Counted from the first letter of the stretch, positions 49,392-58,616 are shown. The stretch is DNA of 64,000 nucleotides from Kumtagia sp963829135 (GCA_963829135.1 CAWHHO010000004.1:400582-464581); one strand, 5' to 3'. Numbers and translations: made by a program. The notes: a model not told the origin generated them from the sequence alone.

Positions 49392-50707
49392 TCTCGCGCA
49401 CCAAGCTCTACTGGGGCCTGATGGCGATCTTCCTGATCGGCGTGCTGGGCTCGCCGGTCAGTTCCAAGGGCAACAACATCTTCCTCTCCTACGGCAATCT
49501 GCTCGACGTGCTGCGGCAGGTCTCGATCACCGGCCTGATCGCCACCGGCATGACGGCCGTCATCATGACCGGCGGCATCGACCTGTCGGTGGTTCGCTGA
49601 TGGCGATCTGCTCGGTCGTCTGCGCGATGCTGCTGACCATGCCGGGCGACACGCCGGCGGCGGCCATGGGCGCTGCCGATGGCGGCGCTCGTCGCGCTGG
49701 TCATCGGCGTCGTCGATCGTCCGCTTCGTCTTCACCAACATCGAGAAGGCGCGAGCCGGCGCGCGATGTCAGCCGCGACATCACGCTGGACGCCGATCGC
49801 GCGGCCTGATCATTCCGGTCGCCGTCGGCGCCGTGCTGCTGCCGCGCTGCTGCTCTGGTTATCTGCTGCCGCAGGTGCGAGACCAAGTTCGGCGTGCTCG
49901 GCGTGCTCATCGTCGCGCCCTGCGTCGGGCTGTGCTTCGGCGCGCTCAACGGCATCATCATCGTCGGCGGGCGGCTGCAGCCCTTCATCGTGACGCTGGC
50001 GATGATGGTGACGGCGCTCGGCATCGCCCGGCTGACCGCCGGCCAGAACAACGCCGTGCTGCCGGTCTATACCGGCTCCAACGCCGTCGCCGAGTTCGAC
50101 ATTCTGCGCTCGCTGGTGTTCGGCGTCGTGCCGATGCCGGGCCTGTTCTTCCTCGCCGCGATCGTCGATCTACGGCGCCGTGCTGCGCTTCACGCCGTTC
50201 GGCCGCTACGTCTATGCGATCGGCGGCAACGAGGAGGCGGCGCGGCTGTCCGGCATCGACGTCGGCCAGGTGAAGATCGTCACCTATGCCTTCTCCGGCC
50301 TGCTCGCCGGCGTCGCGGCCGTGCTCTATGTCGCGCAGTACCGCCAGGGCAAGCCGGACGCCGGCGCCGGGCTGGAGCTCGACGCGATCGCCGCGGTGGT
50401 CATCGGCGGCACCAGCCTGATGGGCGGGCGCGGCTGCCTGGCCGGCACCTTCTGCGGCGTGCTGATCTTCGGGCTGCTGTCCAACATCCTGCAGCTCCAC
50501 AACATCAATTCCAACCTTCAGCTGGTGCTGAAGGGCCTGATCATCATCGGCACCGTGCTCGTGCAGGAGCGCAACGCTGCCGATCTTCTGAGCTTTCTGC
50601 GCCTGCCGGCGATCCGGCCGGCGCAAAAGGAAGCGGCCGCGGACAAGCGGCCGCCGCAAGAGACCATGGCTCACAACACCGGAGGAAACGCAAATGAAAC
50701 GCCGTGA
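49372..50707 (+). pseudogene. Ribose-type sugar ABC permease, RbsC family, with several frameshifts
   Basis: The inner-membrane permease gene begins at ATG 49372, overlapping the end of the ATPase gene. Correct segments appear in changing frames: TKLYWGLMAIFLIGVLGSPV, SITGLIATGMTAVIMTGGIDLSV, then LMAICSVVCAMLLTMPGDTP. After a garbled stretch (49680-49880) come GALNGIIIVGGRLQPFIVTL and FGRYVYAIGGNEEAARLSGI with the normal ending. Breaks are near 49390, 49590, 49680-49870 and 50170. It carries the conserved hydrophobic helices of RbsC-type permeases. The 3' end overlaps the binding-protein gene start. Confidence 0.82.
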
Positions 50708-51662
50708 ACTACTGAGACTAGCCGCCTTCGCCGCCGTGCTCGTTGCGAGCACGGCGCTTCAGCCCGCAGTCACGCGTTCGCGCAGGACAAGAAATGGAAG
50801 ATCGGCTTCTCGCAGGCGACCACGATCGAGCCGTGGCGCGTCCAGTTCAACAAGGACATCATCGCCGAAGCCGCGAAGCATCCCGAGGTCGAGCTCATCA
50901 TCACCGACGGCGAGGACAAGACCGAGAAGCAGGTCGCCGACGTCGAGAACCTGATCCGCCAGGAAGTCGACGCGCTGCTGATCTCGCCGAAGGAATCGGC
51001 CGGCCTGACCGGCGTGGTGCAGCAGGCGATCGATGCCAAGATCCCGGTCTTCGTGCTCGACCGCAACGTCGAGACCGACCAGTACACGCAGTTCGTCGGC
51101 GGCGACAACAAGCTGATCGGCCGCGCCGCCGGCGAATATGCCGTCGAGGTGCTGGGCGGCGCCGGCAAGGCGGCGGGCAACGTGGTCGAGATCTGGGGCG
51201 GCATGGGCACCCAGCCGGCGCACGACCGGCACGACGGCTTCCACGAGTTCACCGACAAGGAGCCGGGCATCAAGAACCTGCTCGACCAGCAGTCCGGCGA
51301 CTGGAAGCAGGACCAGGCCTACAACATCATGGCGACCGCGCTGCGCAACAACGAGAAGATCGACCTCGTCTACGGCCACAACGATCCGATGGCCTATGGC
51401 GCCTATCTCGCCGCCAAGGATGTCGGCCGCGAGAAGGACATCAAGTTCATCGGCATCGACGCGCTGCCGGCCGAGGGCGTGACCTGGGTGAACAATGGCG
51501 AGCTGACCGCCACCTTCCTCTACGCGACGCCCGGGCGCCGAAGGCCTGCGCCAGGCGATCAAGTTCCTGAACGGCGAGAAGGTCGAGAAGACCATCACGC
51601 TGCCGACCGAGAAGGTCACTTCAGAGAATGCCGAAGCGATTCTCAAGGAAAAGGGAATGTAG
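50694..51662 (+). pseudogene. Ribose-type periplasmic sugar-binding protein, RbsB family, with two frameshifts
   Basis: The signal peptide region (MKRRELLRLAAFAAVLVAST) is in frame, then a shift near 50771 leads to the mature protein: FAQDKKWKIGFSQATTIEPW, VDALLISPKESAGLTGVVQQ, DAKIPVFVLDRNVETDQYTQ, VYGHNDPMAYGAYLAAKDVG. A second shift near 51535 precedes the C-terminal AEGLRQAIKFLNGEKVEKTI. Between the two, about 250 residues are intact and of good quality. It is the substrate-binding component of the importer; the sugar cannot be named from the sequence, and ribose-like or other pentose/polyol substrates are possible. Confidence 0.85.
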
Positions 51663-51678
51663 GCATCCTCCCTGACTA

Positions 51679-51709
51679 CGGGCGGCGTTCGCGCCGCCCG
51701 GCTTTTTTT
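51679..51709 (+). terminator. Rho-independent terminator of the sugar ABC operon
   Basis: A 9-bp perfect stem (CGGGCGGCG at 51679-51687, complement at 51692-51700) with a TTCG tetraloop is followed by GC and seven T residues. It starts 17 bases after the binding-protein stop codon. It is a strong terminator and remains intact although the operon genes are broken. Confidence 0.92.
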
Positions 51710-52194
51710 GCTCTGCCCGCCGTGTCTTCTCTACTCCAGTCCGGATCTTGTCCGGTTAGGTCTGAAATGACTTGTAAGGCTTCTGGGCAGTCGAGCCCTG
51801 ATCGGCAGAGCCTGACTAATCGCCGGCAATCAAACGTGCTGAATACTGTCGATGCGCCGGCCGCACGGACTGCGGCATATCCACGTGCGCACATCGAATG
51901 TCGGGCGATAGAGCCTCCCCCCGGGCACCCCAATCGTTCGACATAGGGAGCGGAGGAGATCCGCTGGAAAAACTCCGCTCCCGCCCGCCGATTTCCCAGC
52001 GATCGGCCCTATAGCTTTCCACGGCACTTTCTCGGCAGCAGATCACTGGAAGCGGTGGATGACTCTCAAAGAGGGCGAGCAACCATTGCCGCCGTAGACA
52101 GGCCCTCTAGTCTATGGAAAGCCGATATGTGATTCCTGGCATGAGGCCGCTGGGCTCTGCCGTTTTCGACCGCTCTGTCATGAGGAATTCTTGA
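51710..52194. other. Intergenic region with one strong hairpin
   Basis: About 485 bases without a supported gene lie between the sugar operon terminator and the YghU-type gene. A perfect 10-bp inverted repeat (GGGAGCGGAG at 51946-51955 and its complement at 51973-51982, 17-base loop) is present but lacks a T tract, so it is not a terminator. Short frames on both strands have no leader or domain signal. The promoter of the downstream gene should lie here, but no clear motif was seen. Confidence 0.4.
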
Positions 52195-53019
52195 ATGACG
52201 GATTCTCCTGAATACGCGCCGCCAAAAGTTTGGATCTGGAACAAGGCGAATGGCGGTACCTTCGCCAACATCAACCGGCCCATCGCCGGCCCGACACATG
52301 AAAAGGAACTGCCGGTCGGCAAACATCCCCTGCAACTTTATTCCCTAGCAACGCCCAACGGCGTAAAGGTCACGGTGATGCTGGAGGAACTGCTCGCCCT
52401 TGGACACAGCGGTGCTGAGTATGACGCCTGGCTGATCGAAATCGGCAAGGGTGACCAGTTCGGAAGCGGTTTCGTGGCCGTAAATCCCAACTCCAAAATT
52501 CCGGCGCTTATGGACAGGAGCGGGTCCCAGCCGATCCGCGTGTTCGAATCCGGCGCGATCCTTCTCTACCTGGCCGAAAAGTTTGGCGCTTTCCTGCCGA
52601 TCGAGCCGGCCTTGCGAGCCGAATGCCTGTCATGGCTCTTCTGGCAGATGGGAAGCGCGCCATATCTGGGTGGTGGCTTCGGCCATTTCTACGCCTATGC
52701 GCCCATAAAGATCGAATACGCGATCGACCGTTTCGCGATGGAAGCAAAGCGCCAGATGGACGTGCTCGATCGCCGTCTGGCCACAAGCGAGTACCTGGGA
52801 GGGGATGCCTATACCATCGCCGATATCGCCGTATGGCCCTGGTATGGCGCACTGGCGAAAGGCCGGGTCTACGATGCCGGCGAATTTCTCCAGGTCGACC
52901 AGTACAAGCATGTGCAGCGGTGGGCGGACGCGATTGACCAACGCCCGGCCGTGCAGCGCGGGCGCATGGTCAACCGGACCTTCGGCGAACCCGCGAACTC
53001 AGCTACACGAGCGGCATGA
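52195..53019 (+). CDS. yghU: YghU-type glutathione S-transferase/disulfide reductase
   Basis: This 274-residue cytosolic GST-like protein has a long N-terminal arm (PPKVWIWNKANGGTFANINRPIAG) that is characteristic of YghU. The thioredoxin fold follows (LQLYSLATPNGVKVTVMLEE, with the Thr/Asn pair that contacts glutathione), then FVAVNPNSKIPALMD, VFESGAILLYLAEKFG and the helical domain ending in YTIADIAVWPWYG. The E. coli enzyme binds two glutathiones and reduces disulfides and organic hydroperoxides; the same role is likely. It stands alone, with no operon partner. Confidence 0.93.
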   Translation: MTDSPEYAPPKVWIWNKANGGTFANINRPIAGPTHEKELPVGKHPLQLYSLATPNGVKVTVMLEELLALGHSGAEYDAWLIEIGKGDQFGSGFVAVNPNSKIPALMDRSGSQPIRVFESGAILLYLAEKFGAFLPIEPALRAECLSWLFWQMGSAPYLGGGFGHFYAYAPIKIEYAIDRFAMEAKRQMDVLDRRLATSEYLGGDAYTIADIAVWPWYGALAKGRVYDAGEFLQVDQYKHVQRWADAIDQRPAVQRGRMVNRTFGEPANSATRAA

Positions 53020-53286
53020 CGCTTCCGATTTCGACGTGCGGACTCAAGATAAGCTGACATCCGCGAGCTAAGCGCGTATTGTCGCGACATATTCGGGCAG
53101 TCGGTCTCATTCGGTCATGCGAGGAGTGAATTCCTCGATATCCAATGTGGCGAAGCGTCATAGCAACTTGTTTACCCTTCGTTCGTTTTAACACGTGTGT
53201 TCACGCAACATTTAGAACAGAACGTTACCTGGCAGTCTTACAGTCGATTCGAACCTTTGCTCTCAGCGAATGCAGGGAATAAGCAG

Positions 53287-53952
53287 ATGACTGGTGAAAA
53301 AGCGAAAATTCGCGTTGTGCTGATCGATGATCACCCCGTGGTCCTGGCTGGTGCGCGGGCGCTCATTGAGGCTTCTGACGATATGGTGTGCGTTGGCGAC
53401 GCCAGTGACGGGCCCAAGGCGCTGGCTGTTGTCCAGGAAAAAGATCCGGACGTCGTCGTGCTCGATGTCTCTCTGCGTGACGTCAGCGGCCTCGATCTTG
53501 CGGAGCAGATGATCCAGCAGGGCTGCCGCGCCCATATTGTCATGATGACGCTCTTCGAAGAGCGTAAATACGTTGACCGGGCGCTGCAGATCGGGGCGAA
53601 AGGCTTCGTGCAGAAGCGATCTGCCGAGCAAAACCTCCTGCTCGCGATCCGCACCGCGATGCTGGGCGGGCTATTTCTCGATCCTGCGACGGTGCAGGAG
53701 ATGGCGACGCCGGCGGCAGCGCCGCAACCCAGCGCAGACCTCGGCCTCACCAATCGGGAGCGGGAAGTCCTGCAGATGGTAGCGCTCGGCTATTCGAATA
53801 AGGAAGTTGCCTATAAGGCTTCCGTGAGCGTGAAATCCGTAGAAACCTACAAAGCCCGCGCCACCGAAAAGCTGAAGCTTTACTCGCGGGCTCAGATTGT
53901 CGATTTTGCGATCAAGAACGGCTGGATGACATTGCCCCAAGAGGGGCACTGA
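53287..53952 (+). CDS. NarL/FixJ-type response regulator
   Basis: This is a 221-residue regulator. The receiver domain begins IRVVLIDDHPVVLAGARALI, with phospho-acceptor Asp in VVVLDVSLRDVSGLDL, Thr in VMMTLFEE and Lys in GFVQKRSAEQN. The C-terminal LuxR-type helix-turn-helix is LTNREREVLQMVALGYSNKEVAYKASVSVKSVETYKARAT. ATG 53287 follows CAGGGAATAAGCAG; the open frame upstream adds 30 residues without typical features. No kinase gene is adjacent, so it is an orphan regulator. Targets and signal are unknown. Confidence 0.92.
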   Translation: MTGEKAKIRVVLIDDHPVVLAGARALIEASDDMVCVGDASDGPKALAVVQEKDPDVVVLDVSLRDVSGLDLAEQMIQQGCRAHIVMMTLFEERKYVDRALQIGAKGFVQKRSAEQNLLLAIRTAMLGGLFLDPATVQEMATPAAAPQPSADLGLTNREREVLQMVALGYSNKEVAYKASVSVKSVETYKARATEKLKLYSRAQIVDFAIKNGWMTLPQEGH

Positions 53953-54095
53953 ACTCGTCGCGCCCCTCGGTCTTCGAAATCTCCGGACAGAGGAGTGCGA
54001 CAGTGAAAGCGGGGGCCGTTTACTGCCCAAGCCGCTTCCCATAGGCGGCGACGCTTCACCCATGGTGTCGGCAAGGTGTAGCGCCCATTGCGCCG

Positions 54096-54497
54096 TTAAC
54101 CGGCAGCAAGCGCCTTTTCGACATCCGTCAGTGAATGTCCGGTCAGGTCTTTTGCAATCTCGCCCAATAGGATCGCGGTTAGCGACTTGTGGTAGTGCTT
54201 ACGCATCTCGCCAAGCGATCGGGGGGCCGCCACGATCACCAGGTTCTCGATCTTTCCGCTGAGAACCTGCTGATTAAGGTGCTGTACGATCCCGGCGGAA
54301 AACTGATCCTCGCCGGCTTGGCCATGGTCCGGATTGGCAGAGCTCGCCTGGCGTCCCATGCTGGTGCCCTGGTCTGCGTCCACGCCGCCATGCGGCACCG
54401 CGGCAAGCTTTAAGCCGGCCTCGTCTCCCGTGTTGCGAAACAGATTGAGCTTCTCGCCATCGGCGACGGCAATTGTAGTGCCCTTTGGTAACATCAT
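54096..54497 (-). CDS. Host attachment family protein
   Basis: This 133-residue protein of the host-attachment family, known from Agrobacterium and rhizobia, begins MLPKGTTIAVADGEKLNLFRNTGDE. It has the internal segment QHLNQQVLSGKIENLVIVAAPRSLGEMRKHYH and ends LTGHSLTDVEKALAA. The family name comes from a mutant defective in attachment to plant cells; the biochemical function is not known and the fold resembles small nucleotide- or RNA-binding eRF1-like domains. The nearby orphan integrase is downstream. There is no signal peptide. Confidence 0.88.
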   Translation of the reverse strand: MMLPKGTTIAVADGEKLNLFRNTGDEAGLKLAAVPHGGVDADQGTSMGRQASSANPDHGQAGEDQFSAGIVQHLNQQVLSGKIENLVIVAAPRSLGEMRKHYHKSLTAILLGEIAKDLTGHSLTDVEKALAAG

Positions 54498-54784
54498 GTG
54501 AGTTCTCCAGATGGATGCAAAGCCAAAGCTTGCGAGGAAAAGAAACTGCCGCTCAGGGGGAGCAAGTCCGGCCGCGATGGTGGGATGTAGGCCCAGTCAA
54601 CCGACAAGTGGCGGCGCGGCTTCAAGGAGCAGCCTGCGCACTATAGCACACCCGCAGCGTTAAAGGGCATCTTCTCTTGACGAAGAGGTTCGTCCCCCAG
54701 GCAGCAATAGAACCCTCACCAGCGCGTGTCGTGGGCCAGGGGCGCAACTCTCACGTATTCAGCAGTTGCGGCAGCACCTGTCGC

Positions 54785-55729
54785 TTAACTGTGGCGCTCC
54801 AGCACCGCCACGCACCGATCAAGGTCATGTGTCGCCAAATGCGCATAGCGCATCGTCATCTGCAGTGTTTGATGGCCGAGCCACATCTGCACGCGCCTGA
54901 TGTCAATCCCGCCCTGGACAAGGCGCGATGCGCAGGTGTGGCGCAGAACATGGGGCACGACCTGATCGTCTGTTCCTAGTCCAACCTCATCCTTCGCATC
55001 GTTCCAGATTGCCCGGAACTTGGCCTGGTTCAACATCGCGAACGGCCCCTTCGGCCGCCGGTAGCTTGGATCAGGGGGAGGCGGCAGCTTCAGGACTTCG
55101 ATTGCGCGTTCAGTGAGTGGCACCGTGCGGCTGCGCCCCGATTTGGTAAGCCAGAACGTAGCGCGGTTTTCCTGGATGTCGTTCCAGATCGTGCCGATCG
55201 CCTCGCCAAGCCGGCAACCCGTATCGACCAGGAATATACAGAGCCGGTAGCTGTCCTCGCTGCGGTTCCGGATGGCGCCAAACAGCCGGTCTTCCTCGTC
55301 GAATTCGAGGAACCGAATCCGACCGCCGCGCTCTTTCTGGCGCCGGAACTCCGGAAGGCTGTGGATAGTGCCCATCTTGCTTGCCTTGCGCAGCAATTTG
55401 CTCAACGCCGCCATCTTTCGATTGATGGTTGCGTTGCTGTTGCCGCGATTGCGCAGGGTGATGATGAGGTGATCCAGCGTCTCTTGGTCGAATGTACTGA
55501 ACCGTCTACCCAGGAGTATCTCGTTTATCTCGCCGACAAACGACTTTACATTGTATTTGTGGCGTCCGTCCTGCCACAGCAATTCATTGTAATATTCGTA
55601 GAGCTCTATTATCGAATGAGATTTTACCTCAGCAATAACCTGCTTGTTATACCAAGTTCGATAGTCACTGCTCGAGCTTACGTGGGTTTCAGACCAGGCA
55701 TATTTCTCACTTAGTACTGACTGCTTCAT
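54785..55729 (-). CDS. Tyrosine-type site-specific integrase (orphan)
   Basis: This 314-residue phage-type recombinase has a SAM-like core-binding domain at residues ~25-125 (FDQETLDHLIITLRNRGNSN) and a catalytic domain with the standard residues: Arg in DTGCRLGEAIG, Lys in LTKSGRSRTVPL, His-x-x-Arg in HVLRHTCASRL, His in WLGHQTLQMT and the nucleophile Tyr in MRYAHLATHD. All are intact, so it could be active. There are no other phage genes beside it and no recognised attachment sites. The 5' third is more AT-rich than the rest, suggesting acquisition. It is the only visible remnant of an older element or belongs to the element on the right. Confidence 0.9.
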   Translation of the reverse strand: MKQSVLSEKYAWSETHVSSSSDYRTWYNKQVIAEVKSHSIIELYEYYNELLWQDGRHKYNVKSFVGEINEILLGRRFSTFDQETLDHLIITLRNRGNSNATINRKMAALSKLLRKASKMGTIHSLPEFRRQKERGGRIRFLEFDEEDRLFGAIRNRSEDSYRLCIFLVDTGCRLGEAIGTIWNDIQENRATFWLTKSGRSRTVPLTERAIEVLKLPPPPDPSYRRPKGPFAMLNQAKFRAIWNDAKDEVGLGTDDQVVPHVLRHTCASRLVQGGIDIRRVQMWLGHQTLQMTMRYAHLATHDLDRCVAVLERHS

Positions 55730-55856
55730 TACGCCCCCACATGGTCCATTTGCGGACTCTTCTCAGGTGACATAGATTGCATGCTTGTACAAGGTGCGAT
55801 GGGGGACGGATATCCCTCCACAGATGCGCTCAGTTACTCACTTCCCTGCTTTCACG

Positions 55857-55889
55857 CTAAAGAAAAACCCGGCGGTTGCCCGCCGGGTT
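55857..55889 (-). terminator. Rho-independent terminator of the porin gene
   Basis: On the minus strand, a 10-bp perfect stem (bases 55866-55875 pairing with 55880-55889, sequence AACCCGGCGG) is followed by TTTTTCTTTAG. It lies 13 bases past the porin stop. It is a standard intrinsic terminator for a highly expressed outer membrane protein gene. Confidence 0.9.
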
Positions 55890-55902
55890 CGTTGTTTGTT
55901 GA

Positions 55903-57036
55903 TTAGAAGTTGCGCTGGAAGCGGATGCGGGCGCCCCACTGATCCGAATCGTCGGTCTTGAAGTTGTCCGTGTAGGCAACTTCCGGCGTGATCGTGAAGT
56001 TCGGCACGAGCTCGTATGCCACGTTGGCAGCAACCGAGAAGTCTTCGTCCTCGTCATATCCAACTTCGGCGTTGAAGGTCGCCTTTTCGTTGAACTTGAT
56101 GGCCGTGCCGCCCCAGACTGCCCAGTTGCCGCCCCAAGGAGCGTAGAAGTTCTGGCCGCCGCCGATGCCGGCATTGGAGATCGGATCATCCGAGTCAGCC
56201 GAGTTCCAGGCGCCCATGACGAACACCGAAGCGGTTTCCGTCAGGTTGACGTCTAAGCGGCCCTTGACCGCGACTTCTTCCTGCCAGGTGTCGTAACCGA
56301 CGACCAGGCCGACCTTGCCCCAACCCTGGGTCAACGACACGCCGCCGACTACATACGGAACGTAATCCTCGGAGATGCCGCCTTCGTCTTCGTCGCCCTG
56401 TTCGATTGCGACCGCAGCCGAGAAGCCGTTTGCGCCGGTGTAGGTATAGGCGATCTGCAGCGTGGCAAACGGGCCGTAAGGAACCAGACCGTCTGTCATA
56501 ACGCCCGACGAATAGTCGGTGAAGGTCGAGAACAGCGAGTCGGTCTTACCGATGCGGAAGCCGCCGAGTTCGATATAGGCATGCTCGATGCCGATGCCGT
56601 CTTCGTTGTCATAGCCTGACCAATCCCCATTCTTGTCAGGATTGGTAGCGCTGCTGGAGTCGTAGTTCCAGTTGACAGCAGCGTAGGAACGCAGCGTGCC
56701 AAGCTCGGTCTCGGAGCGAGCGTCAACGCGCAGCTGTGAGCGGGCGAGGTTGCCGTAGCTCCAGTAGCTGTGAATGTCACCATTGCCGTCAATGTGCGAA
56801 GCGTTGGTCTTGCGCTCGAACAACTCGCCGCCCTTGATGTCGACGCGGACGTAGCCGCTGACCTTCAGGCAGGTTTCGGTGCCCGGAATGTAGTAGAAAC
56901 CCGTGCCGTACACGTCGCAGACGCGCACATATTCCATAGGCTCCGGCTCAGCGACGACAACTGCGTCGGCCGCACGAGCGCCGGAAACTGCGACCAGCGC
57001 CGCAGCGGAGCCGAGAAGCAGGCTCTTAATGTTCAT
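55903..57036 (-). CDS. Outer membrane porin, Omp2/RopA family
   Basis: This 377-residue outer-membrane channel has a signal peptide (MNIKSLLLGSAAALVAVSGARAADAVV), then the rhizobial/Brucella porin hallmark VRVCDVYGTGFYYIPGTETCLKVSGYVRVD with two cysteines. Alternating amphipathic beta strands follow, ending in the typical C-terminal Phe (RIRFQRNF), required for outer membrane assembly. Many glycine- and aromatic-rich strands (YASRSETEL-type turns) support a 16-strand barrel. It has an upstream region of about 360 bases with the integrase arm-type repeats, and a strong terminator. General diffusion of small solutes is the expected role. Confidence 0.94.
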   Translation of the reverse strand: MNIKSLLLGSAAALVAVSGARAADAVVVAEPEPMEYVRVCDVYGTGFYYIPGTETCLKVSGYVRVDIKGGELFERKTNASHIDGNGDIHSYWSYGNLARSQLRVDARSETELGTLRSYAAVNWNYDSSSATNPDKNGDWSGYDNEDGIGIEHAYIELGGFRIGKTDSLFSTFTDYSSGVMTDGLVPYGPFATLQIAYTYTGANGFSAAVAIEQGDEDEGGISEDYVPYVVGGVSLTQGWGKVGLVVGYDTWQEEVAVKGRLDVNLTETASVFVMGAWNSADSDDPISNAGIGGGQNFYAPWGGNWAVWGGTAIKFNEKATFNAEVGYDEDEDFSVAANVAYELVPNFTITPEVAYTDNFKTDDSDQWGARIRFQRNF

Positions 57037-57271
57037 TTTCTGACCTCCAGTCTGAATCGATTGCGAATTGACGGAGAGCCACGGCGAAGACGCAGGTTCG
57101 ATCGCGTCGTCGTCTTCTTAACTCGTTGTTTTAACAGATGTAATCTTCCGAAAAGGTCGGACGAATCGGAAGGATCGTGGAGAGAGGTCAGGCGCCAGGT
57201 GATCCAGGGCGAAGGCTGCGGCGCTCGAATCTGACTGAGGAGCTGGCGGAGAGGAAGTCCGCCGTACTGTC

Positions 57272-57359
57272 GTGTCACATGGTGTCATGCGATGTCAAAT
57301 CGCCTTATTTTATCATGAGATAGCAGTTTTCCGGTTTCAATTGCCTTCATCCGGTGTCA
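57272..57359. repeat. Phased GTGTCA-type direct repeats upstream of the DUF4102 integrase
   Basis: GTGTCA occurs at 57272-57277 and 57282-57287, and ATGTCA at 57292-57297, with spacing of exactly 10 bases, one helical turn. A fourth copy lies at 57354-57359. Phased short repeats next to an integrase start are typical of arm-type integrase or excisionase binding sites. The attachment core was not identified. Confidence 0.5.
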
Positions 57360-57371
57360 TACTATGCCACA

Positions 57372-57395
57372 ACAAACTTTGAGACAAACTTTGAG
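57372..57395 (+). repeat. Tandem 12-bp repeat before the integrase start
   Basis: ACAAACTTTGAG is present twice head to tail (57372-57383, 57384-57395), directly before the integrase start codons (ATG 57396 and 57402). It may contribute to translation initiation (the GAG of the second copy) or to recombination protein binding. Confidence 0.55.
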
Positions 57396-57401
57396 ATGGT
57401 T

Positions 57402-58616
57402 ATGGCGACACGCAGCCACAACAGGCTTTCCGACAGAGCGATCAAGGCGCTTATCCGACCGGGCAAACATGCGGATGGAGGCGGTCTCTATCTCGAGGTC
57501 AAGAAAAGCGGCTCGCGATCCTGGGCATTCATTTGGACCCGGAATGGAACGCAGGAGTATGCAGGGCTTGGTGCCTACCCGATCCTGACGGCAGCAGAGG
57601 CGCGCGAAAAAGCACGCGAGTGTCGAAAGATTGTCGCCAACGGAGGCGATCCGCGACTCACGCTAACTAAACAGGCAGAACCATCGTTCGCGGAGGCGGT
57701 GGAACTATTTCTAGCCGACAACCGCACGGCATGGAAAAACGACAAACACAAGGCTCAGTGGGTAATGACGCTGGGCGACACCTACTGTCGGGCCTTGGGA
57801 CCTATGCGGGTATCAATGGTTGGAACAGAGGATGTCCTGAGGGTGCTGAAGCCGATCTGGATACCCAAATCGGAGACGGCTTCGCGTCTGCGCGGGCGAA
57901 TCGAGCGTGTCTTATCGTTCGCGAAAGTCAAAGGATGGCGATCCGGCGAAAACCCTGCGCAATGGCGCAACCATCTCGACGCCATTCTTCCGAAACGGCG
58001 CAAGCTTTCCGCGCGTGGCCACCATGCCGCGATGCCATATTCTAAGGTTCCCGCCTTTGCCCAGCGCTTGCGTAGCGCGGAAGCCATGGCAGCGCGCGCG
58101 CTAGAGTTCCTTATTCTGACCGCTGCGCGGTCTGGCGAGGTACTGAACGCCCGGTGGGAAGAGATCGATCTCGAGCAGGCGATATGGACCATCCCGGCGG
58201 AGAGAATGAAAGCCGGTCGTCAGCATCAGGTGCCACTGTCGCCACGCGCGGTCGAGATACTTGCAGAACTTGCTAACGCACGCCGCAACGATTTCGTATT
58301 TCCCGGGCAGCGCAGTGGCCGACCGCTTTCAGCTAGCAGCATGGAGATGTTGCTGCGGCGCCTCAAGGCCAAGGCAATAACTGTTCACGGATTCAGGTCG
58401 AGCTTTCGGGACTGGACCGGCGACTGCACCGACTTTCCACGTGAAATTGCGGAAGCGGCACTGGCGCACACGATCCAGGGTGTCGAAGGCGCCTACCGTC
58501 GCGGATCTGCACTCGATAAACGGCGCAAGCTTATGACTGCCTGGGCAAACTTCATAACGCAAGCTGGTGACACGGTTGTGCCACTGCATGCTATTCGACA
58601 GGAGGCAAGCGGATGA
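57402..58616 (+). CDS. int: DUF4102-type tyrosine integrase
   Basis: This site-specific recombinase of about 404 residues is of the P4-like class. The N-terminal arm-binding domain (LSDRAIKALIRPGKHADGGG, YLEVKKSGSRSWAFIWTRNG) is DUF4102. The core-binding domain lies near residues 100-200. The catalytic domain has Arg in TAARSGEVLNARWEE, His-x-x-Arg as HGFRSSFRDW, His in ALAHTIQGVEGAY and the Tyr in the GAYRRGSALDKR region. Start ATG 57402 or 57396 is preceded by only a weak site. Such integrases usually insert into the 3' end of a tRNA or tmRNA gene, and none is found here. It overlaps the next gene by four bases (ATGA). Confidence 0.93.
   Translation: MATRSHNRLSDRAIKALIRPGKHADGGGLYLEVKKSGSRSWAFIWTRNGTQEYAGLGAYPILTAAEAREKARECRKIVANGGDPRLTLTKQAEPSFAEAVELFLADNRTAWKNDKHKAQWVMTLGDTYCRALGPMRVSMVGTEDVLRVLKPIWIPKSETASRLRGRIERVLSFAKVKGWRSGENPAQWRNHLDAILPKRRKLSARGHHAAMPYSKVPAFAQRLRSAEAMAARALEFLILTAARSGEVLNARWEEIDLEQAIWTIPAERMKAGRQHQVPLSPRAVEILAELANARRNDFVFPGQRSGRPLSASSMEMLLRRLKAKAITVHGFRSSFRDWTGDCTDFPREIAEAALAHTIQGVEGAYRRGSALDKRRKLMTAWANFITQAGDTVVPLHAIRQEASG

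Larger units (their letters stand above)
57037..57401. other. Divergent control region between porin and integrase
   Basis: The region holds the porin promoter on one side and the integrase control region on the other. The right half contains the phased GTGTCA repeats and the tandem 12-bp repeat. A tRNA-like T-loop string (GCTCGAATC near 57220) was checked but no cloverleaf forms. No gene is supported here. It is a likely place for the left end of the integrated element. Confidence 0.45.

Noticed and set aside
53941..53969. GAGGGGC...GCCCCTC hairpin after the NarL-type regulator as a terminator
   Set aside because: The stem is short, part of it lies in the coding end, and no T run follows.
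57210..57260. tRNA-like T-loop string near the integrase
   Set aside because: GCTCGAATC resembles a T-loop, but no acceptor, D or anticodon stems can be drawn around it.
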